Source: Natrarchaeobaculum aegyptiacum
GTDB taxonomy: Archaea > Halobacteriota > Halobacteria > Halobacteriales > Natrialbaceae
DNA length: 64,000 nucleotides
Assembly: GCF_002156705.1 (NCBI RefSeq)
Contig: NZ_CP019893.1
Span: forward strand, 1,178,001 to 1,242,000
Direction: 5' to 3'
Shown: piece after piece, positions 33,760 to 42,225 of the stretch
Layout of the letters: every line of letters begins with the position of its first letter
Numbering within the stretch: the first letter of the stretch is position 1
Translations under genes and position numbers: made by a program
The notes under the pieces: generated by a model
What the model was told of the DNA's origin: nothing
Seen by the model: the letters and a program-made list of their open reading frames with translations, nothing else
Databases searched by the model: none

Positions 33760-35372
33760 CTGATACGACCGACACCGACGCAGGTATCGACCCGGTAACG
33801 CTGGAAGTGCTTCGCAACCAGCTCGAGAGCATCGCCGAGGAGATGGGCCAGACCCTGATCCGCGGTGCCTACTCGCCGAACATCAAGGAACGGCGGGACT
33901 GCTCGACGGCGCTGTTCGACGCGGAGGGACGGATGATCGCCCAGGCCGAACACATCCCGGTCCATCTCGGGGCGATGCCGGCGGCCGTCGAGGCCGTCCG
34001 CGACCTCGAGCCCCAGCCGGGCGACGTCTTCGTGCTCAACGATCCGTTTACCGGCGGGACGCACCTGCCGGACGTGACGATGGTGTCGACGCTGTCGGCC
34101 GACGACGAGATCGTCGGCTACGCCGTCTCCCGGGCCCACCACGCCGACGTCGGTGGGATGACTCCGGGCAGTATGCCCGCGGGCGCACGGGAGATCTATC
34201 AGGAGGGGCTGCGGCTCCCGCCGACCCGCCTCGTCGAAGGCGGCGATCGCCGTGAGGACGTCCACTCGCTCGTCCTCGCGAATGTCCGTAACTCCCGCGA
34301 ACGGCGCGCCGATCTGCGAGCGCAACTCGCCGCGAACGAACGCGCCGCGGAACGACTCGAGGCACTGTTCGTCGAACACGGCCGCGAGACCGTCCTCGAA
34401 GGCTTCGACGCCGTCATCGACTACTCCCACGAGCGGATGGTCGACGAGATCGCCGACCTGCCCGACGGCAGTTACGAGGCGACCGACCACCTCGAGGGCG
34501 ACGGCGTCACGAACGACGACATCGAGATCAGCGTGACCGTTACCGTCGACGGCGAGGAGATCGACGTCGACTTCTCGGGAACCGACGACCAGCTCGCGGG
34601 CAACCTCAACGCACCGCTCGCGGTCGCCAAGAGCGCGGTCTACTTCGTGGTTCGCTGCGTCACCGACCCCGAGATTCCGCCGAACCACGGCTGTTACGAG
34701 CCGGTTAGCGTCGACGCCCCCGAGGGATCGATGCTCAACCCCGAGCCCCCGGCAGCGGTCGTCGGCGGCAACGTCGAGACCAGTCAGCGCGTCACCGACG
34801 TCGTCTTCACCGCGCTCGCAAAGGCCGCTCCGGATCGCGTCCCCGCCCAGGGGCAGGGGACGATGAACAACCTGACCATCGGTGCGCGCGACGGTTCGTT
34901 TACCTACTACGAGACGATCGGCGGCGGCTTCGGCGCTCGAGCGGACCGCGATGGGATGGACGGCGTCCAGGTCGGGATGACCAACACGCTGAATACGCCC
35001 GTCGAGTCGATCGAGACCGAGTACCCGCTCCGGATCGAGCGCTACGCGCTCCGCGAGGACAGCGGCGGTGACGGCCAGTTCCGGGGTGGCCTCGGCCTCG
35101 AGCGGACCGTCACCGTCGAGAAAGACGCCACGGTCTCGCTGCTGACCGAACGACGTCGGCACGCGCCAGCAGGGGTTGCCGGCGGCGAGGACGGCGCGAC
35201 CGGCGAGAACCTGATCGACGGCGAGTCCGTCCCCGCGAAGAGGACCGTCGACGTCGAGGCCGGGACGACCGTCACGGTCCGGACGCCCGGTGGCGGTGGA
35301 CACGGCGACCCTGACGAGCGTGACGAGGCGGCACTCGAGGCAGACCGACGCGCCGGAAAACGGAGCGACTAG
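33756..35372 (+). CDS. hyuB: Hydantoinase/5-oxoprolinase family protein, subunit B (HyuB)
   Basis: 538-aa partner of HyuA. Recognisable by [20 protein letters not shown] at the start, [34 protein letters not shown] and the late GGGGHGDP (written [13 protein letters not shown] here). Cytoplasmic. Coupled to hyuA by ATGA; the next gene starts with GTG four bases after its stop, which makes a three-gene unit. Confidence 0.93.
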   Translation: MTDTTDTDAGIDPVTLEVLRNQLESIAEEMGQTLIRGAYSPNIKERRDCSTALFDAEGRMIAQAEHIPVHLGAMPAAVEAVRDLEPQPGDVFVLNDPFTGGTHLPDVTMVSTLSADDEIVGYAVSRAHHADVGGMTPGSMPAGAREIYQEGLRLPPTRLVEGGDRREDVHSLVLANVRNSRERRADLRAQLAANERAAERLEALFVEHGRETVLEGFDAVIDYSHERMVDEIADLPDGSYEATDHLEGDGVTNDDIEISVTVTVDGEEIDVDFSGTDDQLAGNLNAPLAVAKSAVYFVVRCVTDPEIPPNHGCYEPVSVDAPEGSMLNPEPPAAVVGGNVETSQRVTDVVFTALAKAAPDRVPAQGQGTMNNLTIGARDGSFTYYETIGGGFGARADRDGMDGVQVGMTNTLNTPVESIETEYPLRIERYALREDSGGDGQFRGGLGLERTVTVEKDATVSLLTERRRHAPAGVAGGEDGATGENLIDGESVPAKRTVDVEAGTTVTVRTPGGGGHGDPDERDEAALEADRRAGKRSD

Positions 35373-35376
35373 GACC

Positions 35377-36096
35377 GTGCCAGCCAACGTTACCGCGCCC
35401 GGACGGTTTGGACTGATCGTCCCCTCCTCGAACACGACTGCCGAACCCGAGTTCCGGGCGGCGCTTCCCGACTCGGTGACCGTCCACGGCGCTCGGATGT
35501 CCCTCGAGTCGGTCACCGTCGACGCACTCGACGCGATGAGCGACGACGTGCGTCGGGCGGCCGACCTGCTCGGCCACGCCGACGTCGACGCCGTCGCCTA
35601 CGCCTGCACCACCGGGAGCCTGCTTCACGGTCCCGGGTTCGACGCCGAACTCGAAGACGAGATCGAGTCGGTCACCGACGCGCCCGCCGTGGCGACCGCA
35701 CGGTCGGTCGTCCGCGCACTCGAGGCCCTCGAGGTCGAACGCCTCGCCGTCCAGACGCCGTACACGGCCGATCTCGACGAGAAGGAACGCGACTTTCTCG
35801 AGGAATCGGGCATCGAGGTCGCGAGCATCGACGGCCGCGGCATCGAGGCGAACGTAGAAATTGGTGCGCTGACGCCCGACGACGCCGCCATACAGGTTCG
35901 CGAGGGAGTCGACGCTGCAGACGTCGACGCCGTCTTCGTCTCCTGCACGAACTACCGGTCGCTCGCGGCGGTCGAGGAACTCGAGGACGACCTCGGCGTA
36001 CCGGTGGTGACGAGCAACGGCGCGACGCTGTGGGACCTCGGGCGGGCGGCAGGATTCGCGGTCGACGGGCCCGGCATGCTGTTCGACCTCGAGTAG
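35377..36096 (+). CDS. Maleate isomerase / arylmalonate decarboxylase family protein
   Basis: 239 aa from GTG 35377, which immediately follows hyuB; an ORF start at 35290 inside hyuB is unlikely. Asp/Glu-racemase superfamily: IVPSSNTTAEPEF at the N terminus, first catalytic Cys in AYACTTGSLL and second in FVSCTNYRS. Members isomerise maleate to fumarate or racemise/decarboxylate related acids. Association with HyuA/HyuB suggests a pathway for ring-opened hydantoin or N-carbamoyl products; substrate undetermined. Confidence 0.85.
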   Translation: MPANVTAPGRFGLIVPSSNTTAEPEFRAALPDSVTVHGARMSLESVTVDALDAMSDDVRRAADLLGHADVDAVAYACTTGSLLHGPGFDAELEDEIESVTDAPAVATARSVVRALEALEVERLAVQTPYTADLDEKERDFLEESGIEVASIDGRGIEANVEIGALTPDDAAIQVREGVDAADVDAVFVSCTNYRSLAAVEELEDDLGVPVVTSNGATLWDLGRAAGFAVDGPGMLFDLE

Positions 36097-36225
36097 GGTG
36101 CCACCGACACCGTTTCGCGGAAGCGAGCCCGAGACCGCGGTCGACCTCCAGAAGCGGATCCTAGCCGGTCCAGATTCGAAGTGACGAGTCCGATCTGCAG
36201 AACGGAGATTCCAGTTCGGGGCCGC

Positions 36226-37239
36226 TCAGAGCCCGACGCCCATCGTCTCGTTGGTCGTTTCGATGCTCTCTGCAGCGTCGGCCTCGCCGAGGACTGCCCG
36301 GATCGCGTCGACGTTCTCGGGGACGACGTCGGACTCCTGGTGGATCCCCTGGAAGAGATACAGGTCGCGGTCGACGGTCGAGATCGACTCCTCCCAGATG
36401 CAGTTCTCCCAGATGTCAGCCCGCGGCCGACCGGCGTCCATCGCGAACTCCTTGAGCTTACCGCTGCCGTCGATCGCGAGGCGCTCGGGGATCAGGAACA
36501 GGCGCGACTCGTCGGAAAGCAGGTCACGGACGTCCGCGGCGTCGACCTCCGCCTCGAGGGTGACGTTCAGGCTGTGCATGTGCATCAGCGTGGCGGGCAC
36601 TTTCATCCCGAGGGTGTCGATGTCCAGATCGTCGAAGATCGTCTCGACGTCGGGGCCGTGGTGGGAGGGGATCGTCACCGGGTTCGGGAGGATATCGTTG
36701 ATCGGGCCGCGGCCGGTCTGGCCGGGGTCGCCGCCGCGGCGGACGAGGGTCGCCCGGACCTTCTCGACGCCGTACTCCTCGCGGAGGGGGGCGATGACCC
36801 GCGAGAGACCGGTCGTGTTACAGGAGACGACGCGGACGTGGTCGGCACCCGTCGCCTCGGCGTAGTTCGATCGGGCGTTGAAGCTCACGTCGGCGACGTC
36901 GGCGTCCTCGCCACCCTGATAGAGCGCCGGCGTGTCGTGGTCCTCGTAGAGAGACCTGTTCTCGGCACCGATCCCGGAGGGCGTGGCGTCGACGACGACG
37001 TCCGCCTCGGCGACGAGTTCGTCGACGAGGCCCGCGATCTCGAGGCCGGCCTCCTCGAACTGGTCGGCGCGTTCCTCGATCGCGGCGTACAGCGGGAAGC
37101 CCTTCTCGATGGCCGTCTCGGCCTCGAAGTTCGGCCGGGTCTTGGCGACGCCGAGGACCTCCATGTCTGGCTGGAGGGCAACGGCATCCGCGACGCGCTT
37201 GCCGATCGTACCGTAGCCGTTGATCGCGACCTGTATCAT
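36226..37239 (-). CDS. gap: Type II glyceraldehyde-3-phosphate dehydrogenase
   Basis: 337-aa archaeal GAPDH that oxidises glyceraldehyde 3-phosphate with NAD(P) in glycolysis or runs the reverse in gluconeogenesis. Rossmann start [17 protein letters not shown], the catalytic Cys in SCNTTGL (about residue 139-144), and HHGPDV later. Length and motifs are those of the archaeal-type enzyme. Cytoplasmic; single-gene unit, with 277 bases of upstream DNA shared with the divergent aminopeptidase gene. Confidence 0.94.
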   Translation of the reverse strand: MIQVAINGYGTIGKRVADAVALQPDMEVLGVAKTRPNFEAETAIEKGFPLYAAIEERADQFEEAGLEIAGLVDELVAEADVVVDATPSGIGAENRSLYEDHDTPALYQGGEDADVADVSFNARSNYAEATGADHVRVVSCNTTGLSRVIAPLREEYGVEKVRATLVRRGGDPGQTGRGPINDILPNPVTIPSHHGPDVETIFDDLDIDTLGMKVPATLMHMHSLNVTLEAEVDAADVRDLLSDESRLFLIPERLAIDGSGKLKEFAMDAGRPRADIWENCIWEESISTVDRDLYLFQGIHQESDVVPENVDAIRAVLGEADAAESIETTNETMGVGL

Positions 37240-37516
37240 GTACCCGGGTGTCCAAGACGGAAGCGGATAACCGTTTCGAGGCGTCTCGACGCGGATTTAC
37301 TCGCCAGAGAGTACTACCGGAATCCGGCGCGGGTCGACCACCACCAGCACGTCACGAGACGAGCGGAGAGGCCGTCTCGGGCCGACTCGTCACCTATCAG
37401 GTCGTCGCAAGCCGAACCATCATCGACCGTGACCGACACGTGTGATCGACACTCACTGCTTCGATATCGAAGGGCGGAGGGGAAGAGCTATCGGTCCGCT
37501 TGCGTGACTAGTAGCC

Positions 37517-38467
37517 ATGTCCGAACTCGACGCGGCTGCCAGCACCGCCGTCAGGCAGTGTCTGGCGCTCGAGGCCGGCGAGTCCTGCGTGATCGTCACC
37601 GACGACGAACGCGAACCGATCGGTGAGGCCCTCTACGAGGTAGCGAGGGAGATCACCGACGACGCGACTGTCGTCCGCTTCCCGCCGGGTGAACAACACG
37701 GTGCCGAGCCCCCCGAACCGGTGGCTGCCGCGTTCAGCGGTGCAGACGCCTTCCTCGCACCGACGACGAAGAGCCTGAGCCACACCCGCGCCCGCTCGGA
37801 TGCCACCGACGCAGGTGCTCGCGGCGCGACCCTGCCGGGAATCACCGAGGAGGTGTTCGTCACCGGCCTCGACGCCGACTACGACCGCATTCTCACAGAG
37901 TGCGAACGGATGCTCGAGCGCGTCGCTGACGCCGACGAGATTCGCGTGACGACCGACCGCGGGACCGACCTCACGGTCATCCTCGGCGACCGCGAGTGGC
38001 ACGACGACACCGGCGACGTGGGCGACCCCGGCTCGTTCTCGAACCTCCCCGCTGGCGAGGTGTTCATCAGCCCCGTCTCCGCGGAGGGGACCTACGTCGT
38101 CGACGGCACGATGCGCCCCCACGGCCTGCTCGAGGGCGAGGAACTCGAGTTCGTCGTCGAAGACGGCCTCGTCACCGAAATCTCGGACGACGAGATCCGC
38201 CGGCAGGTCGAGGAGGCCGAGGAAGAAGCCGGCGACGCGGCTCGCAATCTCGCCGAACTCGGCATCGGGACGAACGTCGGCGTCACCGACCTCATCGGGT
38301 CGGTCCTGCTGGACGAGAAGGCCGCCGGGACGGTCCACGTCGCTATCGGTGACAACGCCGGCATCGGCGGCGAGACCGACGCGCCGCTGCATCTGGACGG
38401 CATCATCCGGAAGCCCACCGTGTTCGTCGACGGCGAGGAGATCGAGTTGCCGACGACTGACGAGTAG
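37517..38467 (+). CDS. Aminopeptidase, M29 (AmpS/PepS) family
   Basis: 316-aa metallo-aminopeptidase-like protein. The M29 features are visible in the C-terminal half: LPAGEVFISP (metal-binding Glu), GTYVVDG, ELGIGTN and VHVAIGDNAGIGG...LHLDG with His and His-x-Asp ligands. It is shorter than bacterial aminopeptidase T (about 400 aa), as other archaeal members are. Function: release of N-terminal residues from peptides in the cytoplasm. Confidence 0.88.
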   Translation: MSELDAAASTAVRQCLALEAGESCVIVTDDEREPIGEALYEVAREITDDATVVRFPPGEQHGAEPPEPVAAAFSGADAFLAPTTKSLSHTRARSDATDAGARGATLPGITEEVFVTGLDADYDRILTECERMLERVADADEIRVTTDRGTDLTVILGDREWHDDTGDVGDPGSFSNLPAGEVFISPVSAEGTYVVDGTMRPHGLLEGEELEFVVEDGLVTEISDDEIRRQVEEAEEEAGDAARNLAELGIGTNVGVTDLIGSVLLDEKAAGTVHVAIGDNAGIGGETDAPLHLDGIIRKPTVFVDGEEIELPTTDE

Positions 38468-38550
38468 TTCGGCGACCGAGAGGGCTGACCGGCACGTATC
38501 AGCCGGACCGCGTACCAAGAATTATCACCCGGACTCGAGTGGAACCTCCC

Positions 38551-39084
38551 ATGAACGGTGAGGACGACTCGAGCGACGACGAGGTGACTCGACTGGAAAT
38601 TCTGGTGACAGTCACCGTCACGTCCGTCACGCTCGCGGTCGGCCTCGGCTTGCTGGCCGTCGGGGTTGCCCCGTTCTGGATCGTGTTCGTCGTGGGGTTC
38701 GCCGGCGTGCTTCCGATGGCACTCGCCGCCGCGAGTCTGTACGAAGAGCGTCAGGACGGGCCATCCGGCGGCTCGAGCGACAGCGAGCGTGAGGCCGAGG
38801 ACGCCCTGGCAGAGCTTCGCCAGCGGTACGCCCGCGGCGAACTCAGCGAACTGGAGTTCGAACGCCGGGTCGAACGGTTGCTCGAGACGGAGACGATCGA
38901 CGACGCACGGCGGTACGTTGGCACGAACGACGAACGCGTCACGACGGGCCGTAGACGTGCCAGCGATCGAAACCGGACTCGAGATCAACGGCGAGGACGG
39001 GATCGAAGTCGGGATCTGGGGCAGGATCACGACGGGACCCGAGATCGGAATCGGGATCGAGAGCCAGCGGACGAGCAACGCTGA
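38551..39084 (+). CDS. Membrane protein with SHOCT domain
   Basis: 177 aa: two transmembrane helices (about 14-36 and 40-60), then a SHOCT motif (AELRQRYARGELSELEFERRVERLL, about 88-112 in two parts), then a strongly charged Arg/Asp tail. SHOCT segments are short oligomerisation or tethering units. A protein of the same build is at 54213-54659. ATG 38551 chosen as it follows a TATA-like region by about 30 bases. Confidence 0.8.
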   Translation: MNGEDDSSDDEVTRLEILVTVTVTSVTLAVGLGLLAVGVAPFWIVFVVGFAGVLPMALAAASLYEERQDGPSGGSSDSEREAEDALAELRQRYARGELSELEFERRVERLLETETIDDARRYVGTNDERVTTGRRRASDRNRTRDQRRGRDRSRDLGQDHDGTRDRNRDREPADEQR

Positions 39085-39213
39085 TCGGCGGCGCTTCCCA
39101 CGACCAGCAACCGGTCGGGCGGTACTGGGTGACGTCGTCGTGGGCCGCAGCCGGGACTGTACGTGCATCCGCGGTCCAATCGCCTTTTACGGGTGTGGCG
39201 TCTACGGCGTGCT

Positions 39214-39882
39214 ATGACCGATGTTCAGGACACCCCCGACAGGGTGCCCACGCCGTGTCCGTCGTGTTCGCCGGACCTCGAGACGGTCCACGAGATACTG
39301 ACCGTCACCGAGGGCGGCGGCACGTTCACCGTCCGCTGTACCGAGTGTGGCCACGTCCACAAGGTGACTCCCGACCACACGCGCGAGGTCACCCTCGATG
39401 TGATCGTTTCGCAGGAAGGCGAGTCGTTCCCTGCGAACGTCACCACGCCCGAAGACGAGACCATCGAGGTCGGCGACGAGTTCATCCTCGAAACCGAGGA
39501 AGTGCTCTCGACGGTCCGGGTGACGAGCCTCGAACTCGAGGGGCACAAACGGGTCGAGGTTGCTCCGGCGGAGGAAATCGAGACGGTCTGGAGCCGCGAG
39601 GTAGACAACGTGGCGGTCAACGTCACCGTCCACCCACAGGACGGCCGCCGAGAGGACAGTCGTTCGATCACGGTCTACGTTCCCGGCGATTACGAGTTCG
39701 AAGTCGGCACCGTCGAGGAGTTCGGCGACGACGAGTTCGAGATCGACGCCTTCGTCGTTCGCAGCGACGCGACCGGGTACGACCGCGACCGCTACGAAGA
39801 ACGCGGCGACGCAATCGTCGCGAAGGACGCAAAGCGCATTTACGCCTACGACGAGACGAGCACCGCCTGGTCCGCCTGGTAG
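39214..39882 (+). CDS. HVO_0476-family zinc-finger protein
   Basis: 222 aa from ATG 39214. N-terminal zinc ribbon with C-x2-C (PCPSC) and C-x2-C (CTECGH), then a beta-rich domain with repeated EVG/EVE strands. The family is conserved in haloarchaea and often adjacent to the isoaspartyl methyltransferase gene as here. Molecular function unknown. Confidence 0.85.
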   Translation: MTDVQDTPDRVPTPCPSCSPDLETVHEILTVTEGGGTFTVRCTECGHVHKVTPDHTREVTLDVIVSQEGESFPANVTTPEDETIEVGDEFILETEEVLSTVRVTSLELEGHKRVEVAPAEEIETVWSREVDNVAVNVTVHPQDGRREDSRSITVYVPGDYEFEVGTVEEFGDDEFEIDAFVVRSDATGYDRDRYEERGDAIVAKDAKRIYAYDETSTAWSAW

Positions 39883-40016
39883 TCGTTTCGAGAACCGGCG
39901 TCAGGCCTCGAACAGGTTCCGTGACGAACACCTTGACGACTGGAACGGTCACGCGAAAGACGCCAGCACCGACGAGCGCCCCATAGCCTATTGCTCGAGC
40001 CGTGGTATACCAGCCC

Positions 40017-40694
40017 ATGATCGACCGGTTCGGTTCCGACGATGCGGGTACCGCGTCCGATCCGACCGACGACGACCTCGCGGCCGCACGAGAGCGGATG
40101 ATCGATCGGTTGTCGTCACGAATCGACGACGAGGGGGTGCTCGAGGCGCTCGCTGCGGTTCCGCGGCACGCGTTCGTCCCCGAGGGCCGCCGGGAAAGCG
40201 CCTACGTCGACCGACCGTTGCCGATCGGTGACGGGCAGACGATCAGCGCACCGCACATGGTGGCGATCATGGCCGACGTGCTGGACCTCGAGGCCGGCGA
40301 GGACGTCCTCGAGATCGGCACCGGCTGTGGCTATCACGCCGCGGTGACGGCAGAGATCGTGGGTGCCAAGCACGTCTATAGCGTCGAGTACAGCACGGAA
40401 CTTGCCGAACGGGCCCGCGGGACGCTGGCGGAGATCGGATACGGCAAGGTCTCGGTCCGCGTCGGCGACGGACGTGAGGGGTGGTCCGAGCACGCACCGT
40501 ACGATGCGGCCTACCTGACCTGCGCCGCTTCCGAGTTCCCGGCGGCAGTTCGCAAGCAGGTCCGACCCGGCGGCCGACTGCTGGCCCCGATCGGGACCGC
40601 GTTCCAGACGCTCATCGAGGCGCGAAAGCGCGAGGACGGCAGTCTCGAGCGCGAGGACCACGGCGGGGTGCAGTTCGTGCGGATGCGAGGCTGA
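40017..40694 (+). CDS. pcm: Protein-L-isoaspartate O-methyltransferase
   Basis: 225 aa (ATG 40017; ATG 40002 is an alternative). SAM-dependent repair enzyme that methylates isoaspartate in aged proteins. Motifs: ALAAVPRHAFVP, the substrate loop GDGQTISAPHMVA, SAM-binding LEIGTGCGYHAAV and the closing PVG-like RLLAPIGT. Same direction as the zinc-finger gene and probably cotranscribed. Confidence 0.93.
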   Translation: MIDRFGSDDAGTASDPTDDDLAAARERMIDRLSSRIDDEGVLEALAAVPRHAFVPEGRRESAYVDRPLPIGDGQTISAPHMVAIMADVLDLEAGEDVLEIGTGCGYHAAVTAEIVGAKHVYSVEYSTELAERARGTLAEIGYGKVSVRVGDGREGWSEHAPYDAAYLTCAASEFPAAVRKQVRPGGRLLAPIGTAFQTLIEARKREDGSLEREDHGGVQFVRMRG

Positions 40695-40725
40695 TCGATC
40701 GCGGTTGCCGGCCGACACAGTTCGA

Positions 40726-42105
40726 TCAGTCGTCTGCGAACATCGTTCGCCGGTCCCGTTCGTCGGGTGCGAGCAGCGGCGTACCGTCGGCTTTCGGGCC
40801 GAGTTCGGGACCGAACGGCGGGTCCTCGGGGTCGATCACGCGTCGTTCGGAATAGTCGGTCGAGCGTTCGACCGGCACGCGGCCGATCGAGGTGATCATC
40901 TCGACGTAGTCGGCGAACGAGCGGAACTCGCCGTGTTGGCCGCCAGCGCGGGTCGTGATTTCCTCGGAGAGGATCGTCCCCATGTAGTCGTCGGCACCAC
41001 AGGAGAGCATCTTCAGCCCACCTTCGTCGCCGTACTTGACCCACGAGGACTGGACGTGATCGATATTGTCGAGGAAGAGCCGCGCGACGGCGATCATCAG
41101 TTCGTCCTCGTCGCGGGAGGCCCCGCCGGAGACGACGTCGTGTTCGAAAAGCGGCGTGTTCTGGTGGATGAACGACAGCGGCACGAACTCCGTCACGTTG
41201 CCCGTTCGGTCCTGCAGGTCGCGGATGCGCTCCAGATGGAGCGCCCGGTGGGCCTCGTTCTCGACGTGGCCGTACATGATCGTCGCGGTCGTCCCCAGTC
41301 CCACGTTGGCCGCCGCTTCCATCGCGTCCATCCAGCCGGCGGTGTCGATCTTGCCGGGGCAGATCACGTCACGGACTTCGTCGACCAGAATCTCGGCTGC
41401 GGTGCCGGGAACCGTATCGAGTCCGGCGTCTCGGAGTCGGCGGTAGACCTCCTCGTAAGACCAGTCGGTCCCCCGTCGGGCGTGGTAGGCCTCTTCGGGC
41501 GTCATCGAGTGGACGTGGACGCCGTCGACGCTCATCGCCGAAATCTGTTCCGTGTAGGTACCCGGACTCGTCTCGTACTGCGCTGGCGGCCTGTAGTTGA
41601 CCGCCTTCGGGGCCGGGTGGGCCTCGAGGATCTCGCGGTGTTCCGCGTCCAGTGCGAACGCGGGATGCAGTCCCGAGACCGAGGTGACCTCGTAGATGCC
41701 ACGGTCGACCGCGTCGGCGACGATTTCACGGGACTCGGCGGGCGTCTTCGTAAAGCCAGCCGTCTCGACGTCCGAATCGACCTCGAAGGTGTGTGCGGCG
41801 TCCTTGAAATTGCAGAAGAGACAGCCCACGTTACAGGCCGTCGTGACGTTGTTGTTGAGGTTCGCGACGAAGGTGACCTCCTCGCCGACCACGTCCGCAC
41901 GCCGGTGGTCGGCCGCCTCGAGAACCCGCTCTTTCCGCTGGCGGTCGATCCCCTCGACGTCCGTGCCGGTGGTGAGTAACTCGATCGCGTCGTCGACCGT
42001 CAGCCGGTCGCCGTCGCGGGCCTTCTCGAGGGCGTTCTCGAACGACTGGTCGGTCTCCGGAACGTGCTCGAACTCGAGGTCGGCCTCGGTCACCGGTCGC
42101 GCCAT
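40726..42105 (-). CDS. cofH: FO synthase subunit CofH
   Basis: 459-aa radical SAM enzyme that, with CofG, makes the deazaflavin FO of coenzyme F420. The cluster motif C-x3-C-x2-C is CNVGCLFC. ATG 42105 fits the family start; the ORF reaches 42153. Tail-to-tail with pcm. The NADPH:F420 reductase at 59372-60040 uses the cofactor that this enzyme helps to make; cofG is not in the window. Confidence 0.93.
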   Translation of the reverse strand: MARPVTEADLEFEHVPETDQSFENALEKARDGDRLTVDDAIELLTTGTDVEGIDRQRKERVLEAADHRRADVVGEEVTFVANLNNNVTTACNVGCLFCNFKDAAHTFEVDSDVETAGFTKTPAESREIVADAVDRGIYEVTSVSGLHPAFALDAEHREILEAHPAPKAVNYRPPAQYETSPGTYTEQISAMSVDGVHVHSMTPEEAYHARRGTDWSYEEVYRRLRDAGLDTVPGTAAEILVDEVRDVICPGKIDTAGWMDAMEAAANVGLGTTATIMYGHVENEAHRALHLERIRDLQDRTGNVTEFVPLSFIHQNTPLFEHDVVSGGASRDEDELMIAVARLFLDNIDHVQSSWVKYGDEGGLKMLSCGADDYMGTILSEEITTRAGGQHGEFRSFADYVEMITSIGRVPVERSTDYSERRVIDPEDPPFGPELGPKADGTPLLAPDERDRRTMFADD

Positions 42106-42225
42106 CGTGGTGACGATACCGATACAGCGAGAAAAGGGTGCTGGTCCGTTCACGTCGGGGATACCGGCTCTGCTTGCCGGTGAAGCGGTCGAGAGCGATC
42201 GAGTCGACTCCGGGAGCAGTCCGGG

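Noticed and set aside
31636-35516. Long minus-strand frames opposite hyuA and hyuB
   Set aside because: Shadows produced by GC-rich third positions; no domain or start context.
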